Of a stretch of DNA of 64,000 nucleotides, positions 26,159 through 33,477 are shown piece by piece. Position numbers and translations under genes: made by a program. Position 1 is the first letter of the stretch, and each line of letters opens with the position of its first letter. Source of the stretch: Gracilimonas sp040117685 (GTDB lineage: Bacteria > Bacteroidota > Rhodothermia > Balneolales > Balneolaceae). The stretch is from positions 186,001 to 250,000 of the forward strand of contig NZ_JBEDYP020000014.1 in NCBI RefSeq assembly GCF_040117685.2. The letters are read 5' to 3'. Under the pieces are notes generated by a model. That model saw nothing but the letters and a program-made list of their open reading frames with translations. It was not told the DNA's origin and ran no database searches.

Positions 26159-26749
26159 TTAATTGCTGAAATCCACAGTTGGGGCTTCCTGAGCACCTTC
26201 ATCGGCCTGGAAGTATTCCTTCTGCTCAAAACCGGTAATGGAGGCAATCAGGCTGGCAGGGAAGCGGCGTACTTTGGTGTTGTAAGCCTGTGCAGCCTGG
26301 TTAAACCGGCGGCGTTCGGTGGCAATCCGGTTTTCGGTGCCTTCCAGTTGAGACTGTAGGTCTCGGAAGTTTTGATTAGCTTGTAATTCCGGGTACCGCT
26401 CAACGGTTACTAACAGACGGGACAAAGCTCCGCTTAACTGGCTCTGGGCTTCCTGAAACTGCTGGAAAGCCTGTGGATTGTTCAGGTCGTTGGCGTCAAT
26501 ATTAACGGATGTGGCTCGGCTTCGTGCTTCAATAACTTCGGTTAGCGTTTCTGATTCAAAGTCTGCCGCTCCGCGAACCGTATTTACCAAATTAGGGATA
26601 AGGTCGGCACGCCGCTGATACTGATTTTCAACTTGTGCCCAGGCGCTGTTTACATTTTCTTCCTGAGAAACGAGGCTGTTGTTTACAGTGATTCCATAAA
26701 AAACGAAGAGTGCAATGACTCCGAGAATAATCCAAAATTTACCTTTCAT
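26159..26749 (-). CDS. lemA: LemA family protein
   Basis: 196-aa LemA protein: one N-terminal membrane helix (residues 4-22) followed by a long alpha-helical domain. Diagnostic stretches are NNSLVSQEENVNSAWAQVE, QRRADLIPNLVNTVRGAA and the C-terminal FNQAAQAYNTKVRRFPASLIA. Length is standard. It is the first gene of the lemA-TPM-TPM unit. LemA proteins have been tied to envelope stress and membrane maintenance, but no biochemical activity is settled. Confidence 0.95.
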   Translation of the reverse strand: MKGKFWIILGVIALFVFYGITVNNSLVSQEENVNSAWAQVENQYQRRADLIPNLVNTVRGAADFESETLTEVIEARSRATSVNIDANDLNNPQAFQQFQEAQSQLSGALSRLLVTVERYPELQANQNFRDLQSQLEGTENRIATERRRFNQAAQAYNTKVRRFPASLIASITGFEQKEYFQADEGAQEAPTVDFSN

Positions 26750-26852
26750 GAGTAGTGATTTAGTTGTTTATTTATCGCCCTGCTACGAGCTGAATTTTAT
26801 TAAGGTTCAAAGATCTAAAATTTCATTCAAACAATAATCAAAAACTGTTCCA

Positions 26853-27554
26853 TTGTCACAACTGAATCCCAAATTCATTTATTTTGACTTAGATGACACT
26901 CTCCTTGATCACAAAAAGGCAGAACAAGCCGGACTGCGGGATGTTCATAATCACTTTGATATGTTTAATGGAATTTCGGAAGATAACCTTCTGGAAACCT
27001 ATCATCATATAAATAAAGGACTGTGGGAAGAATACGGGCGTGGAGATATTGACCGGCATGAATTGCACCGGCGCCGCTTTTCCGAAACATTTCAGGAGCT
27101 TGGTTTGGATAAAGACATGCATGAAGAAGCCGGAAAAGTGTATATGAATTATTACCGGAACCACTGGGAATGGATTGAAGGTGCAAAAGAAGCCTATGAA
27201 GCTATAGCCGGGAAGTTTGAAGTAGGCATCATCACCAATGGCTTTGCAGAAACCCAACGACTAAAAATTGATCAGTTCAAGTTGAGAGATACAGCCAGTC
27301 AAATTGTCATTTCAGAAGATGTGGGCGTGATGAAACCCGATCCGAAAATTTTTGATCATTCTACAAGTTTAGCCGGGGTGAACCGGGAAGACATTCTTTA
27401 CGTGGGTGATTCCTTCACTTCGGATGTGGTTGGAGGTTCCAAAGCCAGCTGGAAAGTTGCCTGGTACACCAAAAACCCAATTGAGCAGGGCTATAAATTG
27501 GCCGACTTAATTTTCGATGATTTTGATGAGCTGCTGAAAAAGTTGGAGATCTGA
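26853..27554 (+). CDS. HAD-family hydrolase, YjjG-like
   Basis: 233-aa HAD phosphatase, of the group that includes YjjG pyrimidine nucleotidase. Motif I FIYFDLDDTLLDH gives nucleophile D12 and acid D14; motif II GIITNGF; a motif III-type Lys in MKPDPKIF; motif IV VGDSFTSDVVGG. The start is TTG at 26853: an in-frame stop lies 15 bases upstream (26835-26837) and the first ATG would remove motif I. Convergent with the cbb3 locus. Natural substrate uncertain. Confidence 0.9.
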   Translation: MSQLNPKFIYFDLDDTLLDHKKAEQAGLRDVHNHFDMFNGISEDNLLETYHHINKGLWEEYGRGDIDRHELHRRRFSETFQELGLDKDMHEEAGKVYMNYYRNHWEWIEGAKEAYEAIAGKFEVGIITNGFAETQRLKIDQFKLRDTASQIVISEDVGVMKPDPKIFDHSTSLAGVNREDILYVGDSFTSDVVGGSKASWKVAWYTKNPIEQGYKLADLIFDDFDELLKKLEI

Positions 27555-27562
27555 CAGTAGCC

Positions 27563-28228
27563 TTAATGCATCATGCCATATCCGCCGTTCATCATCGAAT
27601 ACCCTCGCCAGATTAACAATAAACCTATGATGATGGCGAAATAAGAAGAAAAGGGTCGGAGTTTGATACGTAATTTTGGCGTGATAAATCCCGGTGCCAT
27701 GTTCATCATCAGCATTACTGGTAGTGTGCCCAGGCCAAATAGTGCCATATAGATTGCACTGTGAAACGTAGATGAGGTAATTAAAGCCGCAGCCAAGGCG
27801 GTCACCACAAATCCACAGGGGAGGAAGCCGTTCAGCAATCCAATAAACAGGGATGAAAACTTCGAATCACTTTTATAAAGACTGGATATGTGTTTGGTCA
27901 GTTCTCCGGTAAATTTTTTATACAACGAGTTTGCTTTACCGGGAAGTTTAATATGAGGAAAAAGGGCAAAAAGTATAATAGTGAAGCCTAATACAATGGA
28001 GAGTACATTTTGGTATCCGATGACGGTAACACCCATCCCGAGAACGCCAGGCACAAATCCAATGAGGGCATAGGTGATAATGCGGCCGGAATTGTAAAGC
28101 AGCCCGCGAAAGAACATGGAAATCCGGGACTGATTGTTACCGGGAATAGCCAACGCAATGGGACCGCACATTCCAATACAGTGAAAACTACCTAAAAGCC
28201 CCAAAGTAAAACCGGTCCAGAGTTCCAT
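27563..28228 (-). CDS. TauE/SafE-like (CcoS-neighbour) membrane protein of the cbb3 locus
   Basis: 221-aa protein with six or so membrane helices. The first carries GLLGSFHCIGMCGPIALAIPG, and another GLLNGFLPCGFVVTALAAALI; the paired HCxGMCGP and PCG cysteine motifs mark the DsbD/CcdA-like 'sulfite exporter TauE/SafE' family commonly found at the end of cbb3 operons. Such proteins are suspected to help copper or thiol handling during oxidase assembly. It lies 7 bp after ccoH. The name reflects family, not a tested transport activity. Confidence 0.88.
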   Translation of the reverse strand: MELWTGFTLGLLGSFHCIGMCGPIALAIPGNNQSRISMFFRGLLYNSGRIITYALIGFVPGVLGMGVTVIGYQNVLSIVLGFTIILFALFPHIKLPGKANSLYKKFTGELTKHISSLYKSDSKFSSLFIGLLNGFLPCGFVVTALAAALITSSTFHSAIYMALFGLGTLPVMLMMNMAPGFITPKLRIKLRPFSSYFAIIIGLLLIWRGYSMMNGGYGMMH

Positions 28229-28235
28229 TTTTCAG

Positions 28236-28685
28236 TTATATGAAAATATTCTTCTCTTCGATGTACAGCAGAGAGTCCGATTCCCACTCCACGGTCAATT
28301 TCCACCGGCCTTCCTCAAATTCCCCAACAGGGATTGATTGCCGGCCTTCCTGATCAAGGTCAAGCTTAAATCTTTTATCCAACTCGGGATTATTAGGGCG
28401 ATAGAAAGTGACGTTACCGGAGAGTGAATCCGTTAGAATTTCTTTTGGGAACATCAGCTTTATGGAGACCGTGGGTTCATCGAAGAGTACCACTACCGGA
28501 TTTTCAAGGTTTTCTGCCCGCTGCTTTTTATCGATGGTTTGCTGGTACTCAACGCCTTCCTGGTAATGATCATTGGATACAAGGTAAAAGTCTAACGAGA
28601 TCAGGTAGCTTACCACACTCAAAGTGGCAATCACAAATAAGGTAACCGCCAATATAATTCCGGTTCCCCAGTTAAATTTTTTCAT
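28236..28685 (-). CDS. ccoH: FixH/CcoH family cbb3 assembly protein
   Basis: 149-aa protein with one N-terminal membrane helix (residues 8-30, GIILAVTLFVIATLSVVSYLI) and a periplasmic beta-domain. The SLDFYLVSNDHYQEGVEYQQTIDK stretch right after the helix is typical for FixH in Bacteroidota. It helps assemble or stabilise cbb3 oxidase. It follows ccoG by 3 bp. Confidence 0.92.
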   Translation of the reverse strand: MKKFNWGTGIILAVTLFVIATLSVVSYLISLDFYLVSNDHYQEGVEYQQTIDKKQRAENLENPVVVLFDEPTVSIKLMFPKEILTDSLSGNVTFYRPNNPELDKRFKLDLDQEGRQSIPVGEFEEGRWKLTVEWESDSLLYIEEKNIFI

Positions 28686-28688
28686 GGT

Positions 28689-30158
28689 TTAATTATTGTC
28701 GTTGCTGGCCGGACCCAAAAATCCGGAAGTTATAGTTTCAAGTTTTTCGCCATTCGAATATACACCAAAGGTAAGTTCGGTTTGTAATCCGGTTAGTTCA
28801 CTCACCGGTAGTTTCACTAAAAAACGCCCTTCGGCAGAATTTTGGGAAGGAATAATATCCACGTTTCCAAGTGATACAATTTCACCTTCGGGGCTTTCCA
28901 ATCGTAGCTCAAAGTCAATATCTTCAAAGGTTTTATTCAGCACCTTCAGGTTATAAATATTGCTGAACATGTTGTTGGGAAGTTCCTGATATAACGTGCC
29001 CGGTTCTCTCAAAATAGACGTTTCTGTATCGGGTCGTAGTGTAAGTAAAGTGATAAAGGTGGCTAACAGAACAATCAGAATGCCTGAATAACCGGCAACC
29101 CGGGGGGTAAGAACTTTTTGTTCTCCTTCTTTGATTGCGTTCTCCGAAGAGTACCGGATAAGTCCCAGGGGCTTATCAATCTTCTCCATTACAGAATCAC
29201 AGGCATCAATACATGCTGTACAATGCACACACTCAAGTTGAGTTCCGTTACGGATGTCGATTCCCATCGGGCAAACCTTCACACATTGGTAACAGTCAAT
29301 ACAATCACCAAAAGTTTCATTGGCGCTGAAGCCTAAATCTTCGAGTGTGGCTTTTCGGTTTTCCAGCTGATACCTGTCTTTGACACTGGCCCTGGTTTCT
29401 CCACGTTTGTAGTCGTACATCACGTTGATGGAATTATTGTCGAGCATTACGGACTGCATTCGTCCATACGGGCATACAAAATGACAAACCTGTTCTCTCA
29501 TAAAGGCAAATACGCCGTAAAAGACCCCGCTGAAAATAATCATGGAGCTTAAACCGGCAAGGTGTTCAGAAGGTGGATCGGTGATGATTTCAAATAACTG
29601 ATCCGGACCAATAATATAGGCCAGAAACATATTTGAAATGAGAAAGGCGATGCCGAAGAATACACCGTGTTTTAAGGTCTTCTTCCAGATTTTCTCAAAA
29701 TTCCAGGGCTTTTTGTTAAGCCGGATTTGATCAGCTGCATCTCCTTCAATCCAGTATTCAATTCGTCGGAAAACCATTTCCATGAAAATGGTTTGAGGGC
29801 AGGCCCATCCACACCATAGTCGGCCGAAAATGGTGGTAAACAGAACCACAAACAGAATAAAGGCCAGCATTCCAAAAACGAGAAGGTGCAGATCCTGAGG
29901 CCAGAAAGCGACACCAAAGATCACAAACTTCCGCTCTATAATGTTCAGAAGCAGCAAAGGATTCCCGTTAATGGTGATAAAGGGCCCGGAGAAGAAAAAG
30001 ACGAGTAAAAGTACAGCCACCACATTGCGGGCTTTGTAATGCCTGCCGCTTGGTTTTTTGGGGAAAATCCAGTTCCTCTTGCCTTCCTCACTAACGGTAG
30101 CGAGGTGATCACGAAACTGTTTCTTATCAATCCTTCTTTGTTCCTCTAACGATGCCAT
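28689..30158 (-). CDS. ccoG: CcoG, cytochrome c oxidase accessory ferredoxin-like protein
   Basis: 489-aa polytopic protein. It has a membrane-embedded cysteine pair CGWACPQ and CPYGRMQS, and two 4Fe-4S ferredoxin motifs (CIDCYQCVKVCP and CVHCTACIDAC, about residues 285-320). A C-terminal periplasmic Ig-like domain with SLGNVDII and SAEGRFLV strands follows a last helix near 350. CcoG reduces Cu(II) during supply of copper to cbb3 oxidase (known for the proteobacterial protein). It follows ccoP after a 145-bp gap that contains a long inverted repeat. Confidence 0.95.
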   Translation of the reverse strand: MASLEEQRRIDKKQFRDHLATVSEEGKRNWIFPKKPSGRHYKARNVVAVLLLVFFFSGPFITINGNPLLLLNIIERKFVIFGVAFWPQDLHLLVFGMLAFILFVVLFTTIFGRLWCGWACPQTIFMEMVFRRIEYWIEGDAADQIRLNKKPWNFEKIWKKTLKHGVFFGIAFLISNMFLAYIIGPDQLFEIITDPPSEHLAGLSSMIIFSGVFYGVFAFMREQVCHFVCPYGRMQSVMLDNNSINVMYDYKRGETRASVKDRYQLENRKATLEDLGFSANETFGDCIDCYQCVKVCPMGIDIRNGTQLECVHCTACIDACDSVMEKIDKPLGLIRYSSENAIKEGEQKVLTPRVAGYSGILIVLLATFITLLTLRPDTETSILREPGTLYQELPNNMFSNIYNLKVLNKTFEDIDFELRLESPEGEIVSLGNVDIIPSQNSAEGRFLVKLPVSELTGLQTELTFGVYSNGEKLETITSGFLGPASNDNN

Positions 30159-30230
30159 GTGGTTTACTCTCGTTTATACGACCTCAAATAATTCCCTAAT
30201 TTATTTTTCTTTTGTGATGATTTTATGAAT

Positions 30231-30298
30231 GTGATAAAGTGATAAGTGAAGCATCCGTTTGCGCTATTTTCCGCATGCTTCATTTATTACTTCATCAC
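30231..30298 (-). repeat. Long inverted repeat between ccoP and ccoG
   Basis: Arms of 24 bases (30231-30254 and 30275-30298) around a 20-base loop. In the minus-strand transcript 22 of 24 positions pair (21 Watson-Crick, 1 G-U) with two A-C mismatches. No T run follows, so it is not a standard terminator. It lies 6 bp after the ccoP stop codon, and more likely blocks 3'-to-5' decay or sets the ratio of oxidase subunit to accessory mRNA (inference). Confidence 0.7.
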
Positions 30299-30303
30299 TG
30301 AAA

Positions 30304-30909
30304 TTACTCGATTGTGCAGGGTTGTGCGCGGCTCATGTCAGCGGCTTTTGCACCGGCAGGGTCAGTTCCCTGTATAGAGGCAATATAGCTGATTAGGCTT
30401 TGAACCTTTTCATTCGACATGGGTGCGCCACTTCCGTAGGCAATCATCCCCTTATCTGGGAAACCTTCGGTTATGCTTGCAGCCATTTCTTCAGCAGAAC
30501 AACCGTGAATCCAGAGGTCATCAGTAAGGTTAGGGCCAACAAGACCTTCGCCATTGCTGCCGTGGCAGGTATAGCAAAGGTTGTTATTGCTCATGAAGAT
30601 TTCCTTTCCTTCCTCAATTCTGGCTTCTTCATTGAGGTATGCCCAGGTGAAATCAGATTCACCCTGTGGTTCTGTACCTCCGCCACTGTCCAGATTATAC
30701 TTTTCCTCAGCGGCAGCCATTTCCATCTCGTAGAGTTCTTCCTGAGAGGGTCCACCCAGCATATAATAATACACCATGTATCCAACACCCCACGCAATGG
30801 TGAAGTAGAACAACCATAACCACCAAACAGGCATATGATTATCCAGTTCACGGATTCCATCGTACTCGTGGTCGAGAAGCAGATCTTTTTCGTCGTCTAA
30901 TATTTTCAT
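30304..30909 (-). CDS. ccoP: Cbb3-type oxidase subunit CcoP, one-haem form
   Basis: 201-aa membrane-anchored cytochrome c. Residues 14-26 match the CcoP N-terminal signature (HEYDGIRELDNHMPVWW), with a helix at about 29-50. There is one haem site only, C112-Y-T-C115-H116, with a Met ligand in GAPMSNEK. Proteobacterial CcoP has two haem domains and about 300 aa; the second is absent here. Its start overlaps the stop of the upstream small subunit gene (ATGA). It passes electrons to the CcoO haem. Confidence 0.93.
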   Translation of the reverse strand: MKILDDEKDLLLDHEYDGIRELDNHMPVWWLWLFYFTIAWGVGYMVYYYMLGGPSQEELYEMEMAAAEEKYNLDSGGGTEPQGESDFTWAYLNEEARIEEGKEIFMSNNNLCYTCHGSNGEGLVGPNLTDDLWIHGCSAEEMAASITEGFPDKGMIAYGSGAPMSNEKVQSLISYIASIQGTDPAGAKAADMSRAQPCTIE

Positions 30910-31094
30910 TGCTCTGATTGGTTATAGTTCATCTTGTCGTCTTCGAGGGGGAGGCGTGCGGCATCATCCCAATGATGTTTTCCTTTTTTGATCAGATAAA
31001 TCAACATGACCACAAAAAAGGTGAAAAAAAGAATGAGGGATATGCTCGGGTAAATCCCAATATCTTCGATCGCACGTAATACATTCTTGTACAT
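30906..31094 (-). CDS. ccoQ: Small cbb3 oxidase subunit (CcoQ-like)
   Basis: 62-aa protein with one membrane helix (about residues 15-38, PSISLILFFTFFVVMLIYLI), then a charged tail. It sits between ccoNO (2-bp gap) and ccoP (4-bp overlap), where ccoQ belongs. Identification rests on size, single helix and position. CcoQ stabilises the complex. Confidence 0.8.
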   Translation of the reverse strand: MYKNVLRAIEDIGIYPSISLILFFTFFVVMLIYLIKKGKHHWDDAARLPLEDDKMNYNQSEQ

Positions 31095-31096
31095 GA

Positions 31097-33295
31097 TTAC
31101 TCCTCCTTTTGCGGTTTGAAGTTAGCCTGGATGCGATCGCTGGATGGAAGTGACTCCCAGGGGTTTTCTTCCCCTTTAATGTCAACTCCCAGTCGCTGCA
31201 TGTAGGCAATAATGGCGATAATTTTCTTGTCAGAAGTAATCTGAATTCCTTCAATCTGATCAAAGCCATTTTCTTTCAACCCTTGGGTTATTTCCTGAGC
31301 CTGTGCGTCCAGGTCGCGAATGGCAATTTCTTCATAGCCTTCCACATAAGGTACGCCTACACTTCTGAGCGCATTAATACGGGCCGGAATGGATTCTTTG
31401 TCCATATCCTGAGTGAAGAGCCATGGATACGCCGGCATGATGGAGCCCGGTGAAGTGGATGTCGGATCATACATGTGACGCACGTGCCAGGAATCCGGAT
31501 ACTTGCCGCCTAACCGGTGCAGGTCGGGGCCGGTACGTTTTGATCCCCATAAGTGCGGGTGATCGTAAACAAACTCACCGGCTTTGGAATATTCGCCATA
31601 ACGTTCGGTTTCGGAGCGGAAAGGCCGAATCATCTGCGAGTGGCAGTTATTACAACCTTCGGCGATGTAAATATCGCGGCCTTCAATTTCCAGCGGAGTG
31701 TAAGGCTTCACGCTTTCAATGGTAGGGACATTTGATTTCACAAGAGCCGTTGGTACGTATTCCACAATACCCCCAATCAAAATTACGACCAATACCAATA
31801 CAGTCATTTGGAGCGGGCGGGATTCAAGGCGTCGGTGCCAGCTTTCTTTATGTCCCTCTGCAGGGTTAATGATCGCCTGAGCTTCATCCGCTTCAGATTT
31901 CTCCAAAGAACCCTGGCGGGCAGTTTTAAAGATGTTATAGCTTCCGGTAGCTGCTCCAATAATGAAGAGCGTTCCACCTACCGCACGCAGTGCATACATG
32001 GGTATGATCTGAGTTACGGTTTCCAGAAAGTTTGGATACTGAAGAAGACCTTCGGCAGTGAATTGTTTCCACATCAAACTCTGAGTGATTCCACCCCAAT
32101 ACATGGGAATCACATAGAAGATGGCGCCAAGGGTTGCAAACCAGAAGTGGACGTTAGCCAGCTTCACGGAATACAGCTTGGTTTTATAGATCTTCGGTGT
32201 GATGTAATACAGCATCGCAAAGGTTAAACCCCCATTCCAGAGCAGGGCACCGTTATGCACGTGACCGATAATGTAATCGGAGTAGTGGGCAATAGCATTT
32301 ACGTTGGCAATGGAAAGCATAGGTCCTTCAAAAGTTACCATCCCGTAAGCGGTTACCCCTACAACCAGGAATTTTAGTACAGGGTCTTCTCGTACCCGAT
32401 CCCAGGCACCACGAAGGGTTAGCAGTCCGTTCAGCATACCACCCCAACTGGGCGCAATAAGCATTAAGCTGAAAACCGTACCCAAGGCCTGCGCCCATCC
32501 CGGCAGTGCAGTATAAAGCAGGTGATGAGGTCCGGCCCAGATGTAAATGAAAATCAGCGACCAGAAGTGGACAATGGATAACCGGTAAGAAAAAATAGGC
32601 CGGTTAGCTGCCTTCGGGATGAAGTAATACATAATTCCCAAAAAGGGTGTGGTTAGGAAAAAGGCCACGGCATTGTGCCCGTACCACCATTGAACCAGAG
32701 CATCCTGAACACCGGCGTAAATCGGATAACTTTTCAGGAAAGTAGCCGGCATCTCAAAAGAGTTAACTACGTGGAGTACAGCCACGGTGATAAAAGTAGC
32801 GATATAGAACCAAATGGCTACGTACAGGTGTTTTTCACGACGCTTGAGGATGGTCATGATCATGTTGATACCGAAAATCACCCAGATCAGAGTTATAGCG
32901 ATATCAATAGGCCATTCCAGTTCTGCATATTCCTTACTGGTGTTAATCCCAAAAGGCAGGGTTAATACGGCCGAGACAATAATAGCCTGCCAGCCCCAAA
33001 AGTGAATATTGCTGAGTTTCTCACTCCACATAGAGGCTTTACAAAGCCGTGGAAGTGAATAGTAGACCCCGTAGAATATGGCATTTCCGGCAAAGGCGAA
33101 GATCACGGCATTGGTATGCAGTGGTCTAAGCCGTCCGTAAGATAGTTCCGGTATAAATCCAAGAAAGTCTGGATAGATCAGTTTTAAAGCTATAGTGAGC
33201 CCAACGATAAATCCGATTAAGCCCCAGATGATAGTGGCTATCCCGAATTTCCGGACGATTTCGTTATCGTAATGAAAGGTTTCTAATGATGACAT
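31097..33295 (-). CDS. ccoNO: Fused CcoN-CcoO subunit of cbb3-type cytochrome c oxidase
   Basis: 732 aa. Residues about 1-480 are CcoN, the catalytic subunit with 12 or more helices. The haem and CuB histidines are in LHTNAVIFAF, YGHNAVAFFLTTP, AGPHHLLYTALPGWAQ and IIGHVHNGALLWNG. Residues about 500-732 are CcoO: a membrane helix, C548-N-N-C551-H552, and axial M620 (SIMPAYPW). Normally these are two genes. The fusion is frequent in Bacteroidota. The enzyme reduces O2 with high affinity and pumps protons. Its start overlaps the ccoS stop by one base (TAATG), so all subunits from ccoI to ccoP are tightly linked. Confidence 0.97.
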   Translation of the reverse strand: MSSLETFHYDNEIVRKFGIATIIWGLIGFIVGLTIALKLIYPDFLGFIPELSYGRLRPLHTNAVIFAFAGNAIFYGVYYSLPRLCKASMWSEKLSNIHFWGWQAIIVSAVLTLPFGINTSKEYAELEWPIDIAITLIWVIFGINMIMTILKRREKHLYVAIWFYIATFITVAVLHVVNSFEMPATFLKSYPIYAGVQDALVQWWYGHNAVAFFLTTPFLGIMYYFIPKAANRPIFSYRLSIVHFWSLIFIYIWAGPHHLLYTALPGWAQALGTVFSLMLIAPSWGGMLNGLLTLRGAWDRVREDPVLKFLVVGVTAYGMVTFEGPMLSIANVNAIAHYSDYIIGHVHNGALLWNGGLTFAMLYYITPKIYKTKLYSVKLANVHFWFATLGAIFYVIPMYWGGITQSLMWKQFTAEGLLQYPNFLETVTQIIPMYALRAVGGTLFIIGAATGSYNIFKTARQGSLEKSEADEAQAIINPAEGHKESWHRRLESRPLQMTVLVLVVILIGGIVEYVPTALVKSNVPTIESVKPYTPLEIEGRDIYIAEGCNNCHSQMIRPFRSETERYGEYSKAGEFVYDHPHLWGSKRTGPDLHRLGGKYPDSWHVRHMYDPTSTSPGSIMPAYPWLFTQDMDKESIPARINALRSVGVPYVEGYEEIAIRDLDAQAQEITQGLKENGFDQIEGIQITSDKKIIAIIAYMQRLGVDIKGEENPWESLPSSDRIQANFKPQKEE

Positions 33296-33477
33296 TACTC
33301 ATCCCGATTTTTGTGGTTAGTTGATTTTTTGTTTGAATTTGTATCGTCAAAAAGTACCCGCATAGATGGTGTGTACTGATCGTCGAACTGCCCGCTTTTA
33401 ACTGCCCAGAAAAACAATCCGAGGAAGATTAAAGCGACCATTAAACTGAAGGCAATAAGCAGGTAAATTACTTCCAT
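33295..33477 (-). CDS. ccoS: CcoS, cbb3 oxidase assembly protein
   Basis: 60-aa protein with one N-terminal membrane helix (IYLLIAFSLMVALIFLGLFFW) followed by the CcoS signature AVKSGQFDDQYTPSMRVLFDD. CcoS is needed to insert haem and copper into CcoN. The gene overlaps ccoI by 10 bp and ccoNO by 1 bp, indicating coupled translation. Confidence 0.94.
   Translation of the reverse strand: MEVIYLLIAFSLMVALIFLGLFFWAVKSGQFDDQYTPSMRVLFDDTNSNKKSTNHKNRDE

Noticed and set aside
31808..32227. 139-aa open frame on the plus strand
   Set aside because: Antisense to the CcoN region, whose haem-ligand motifs are clear.
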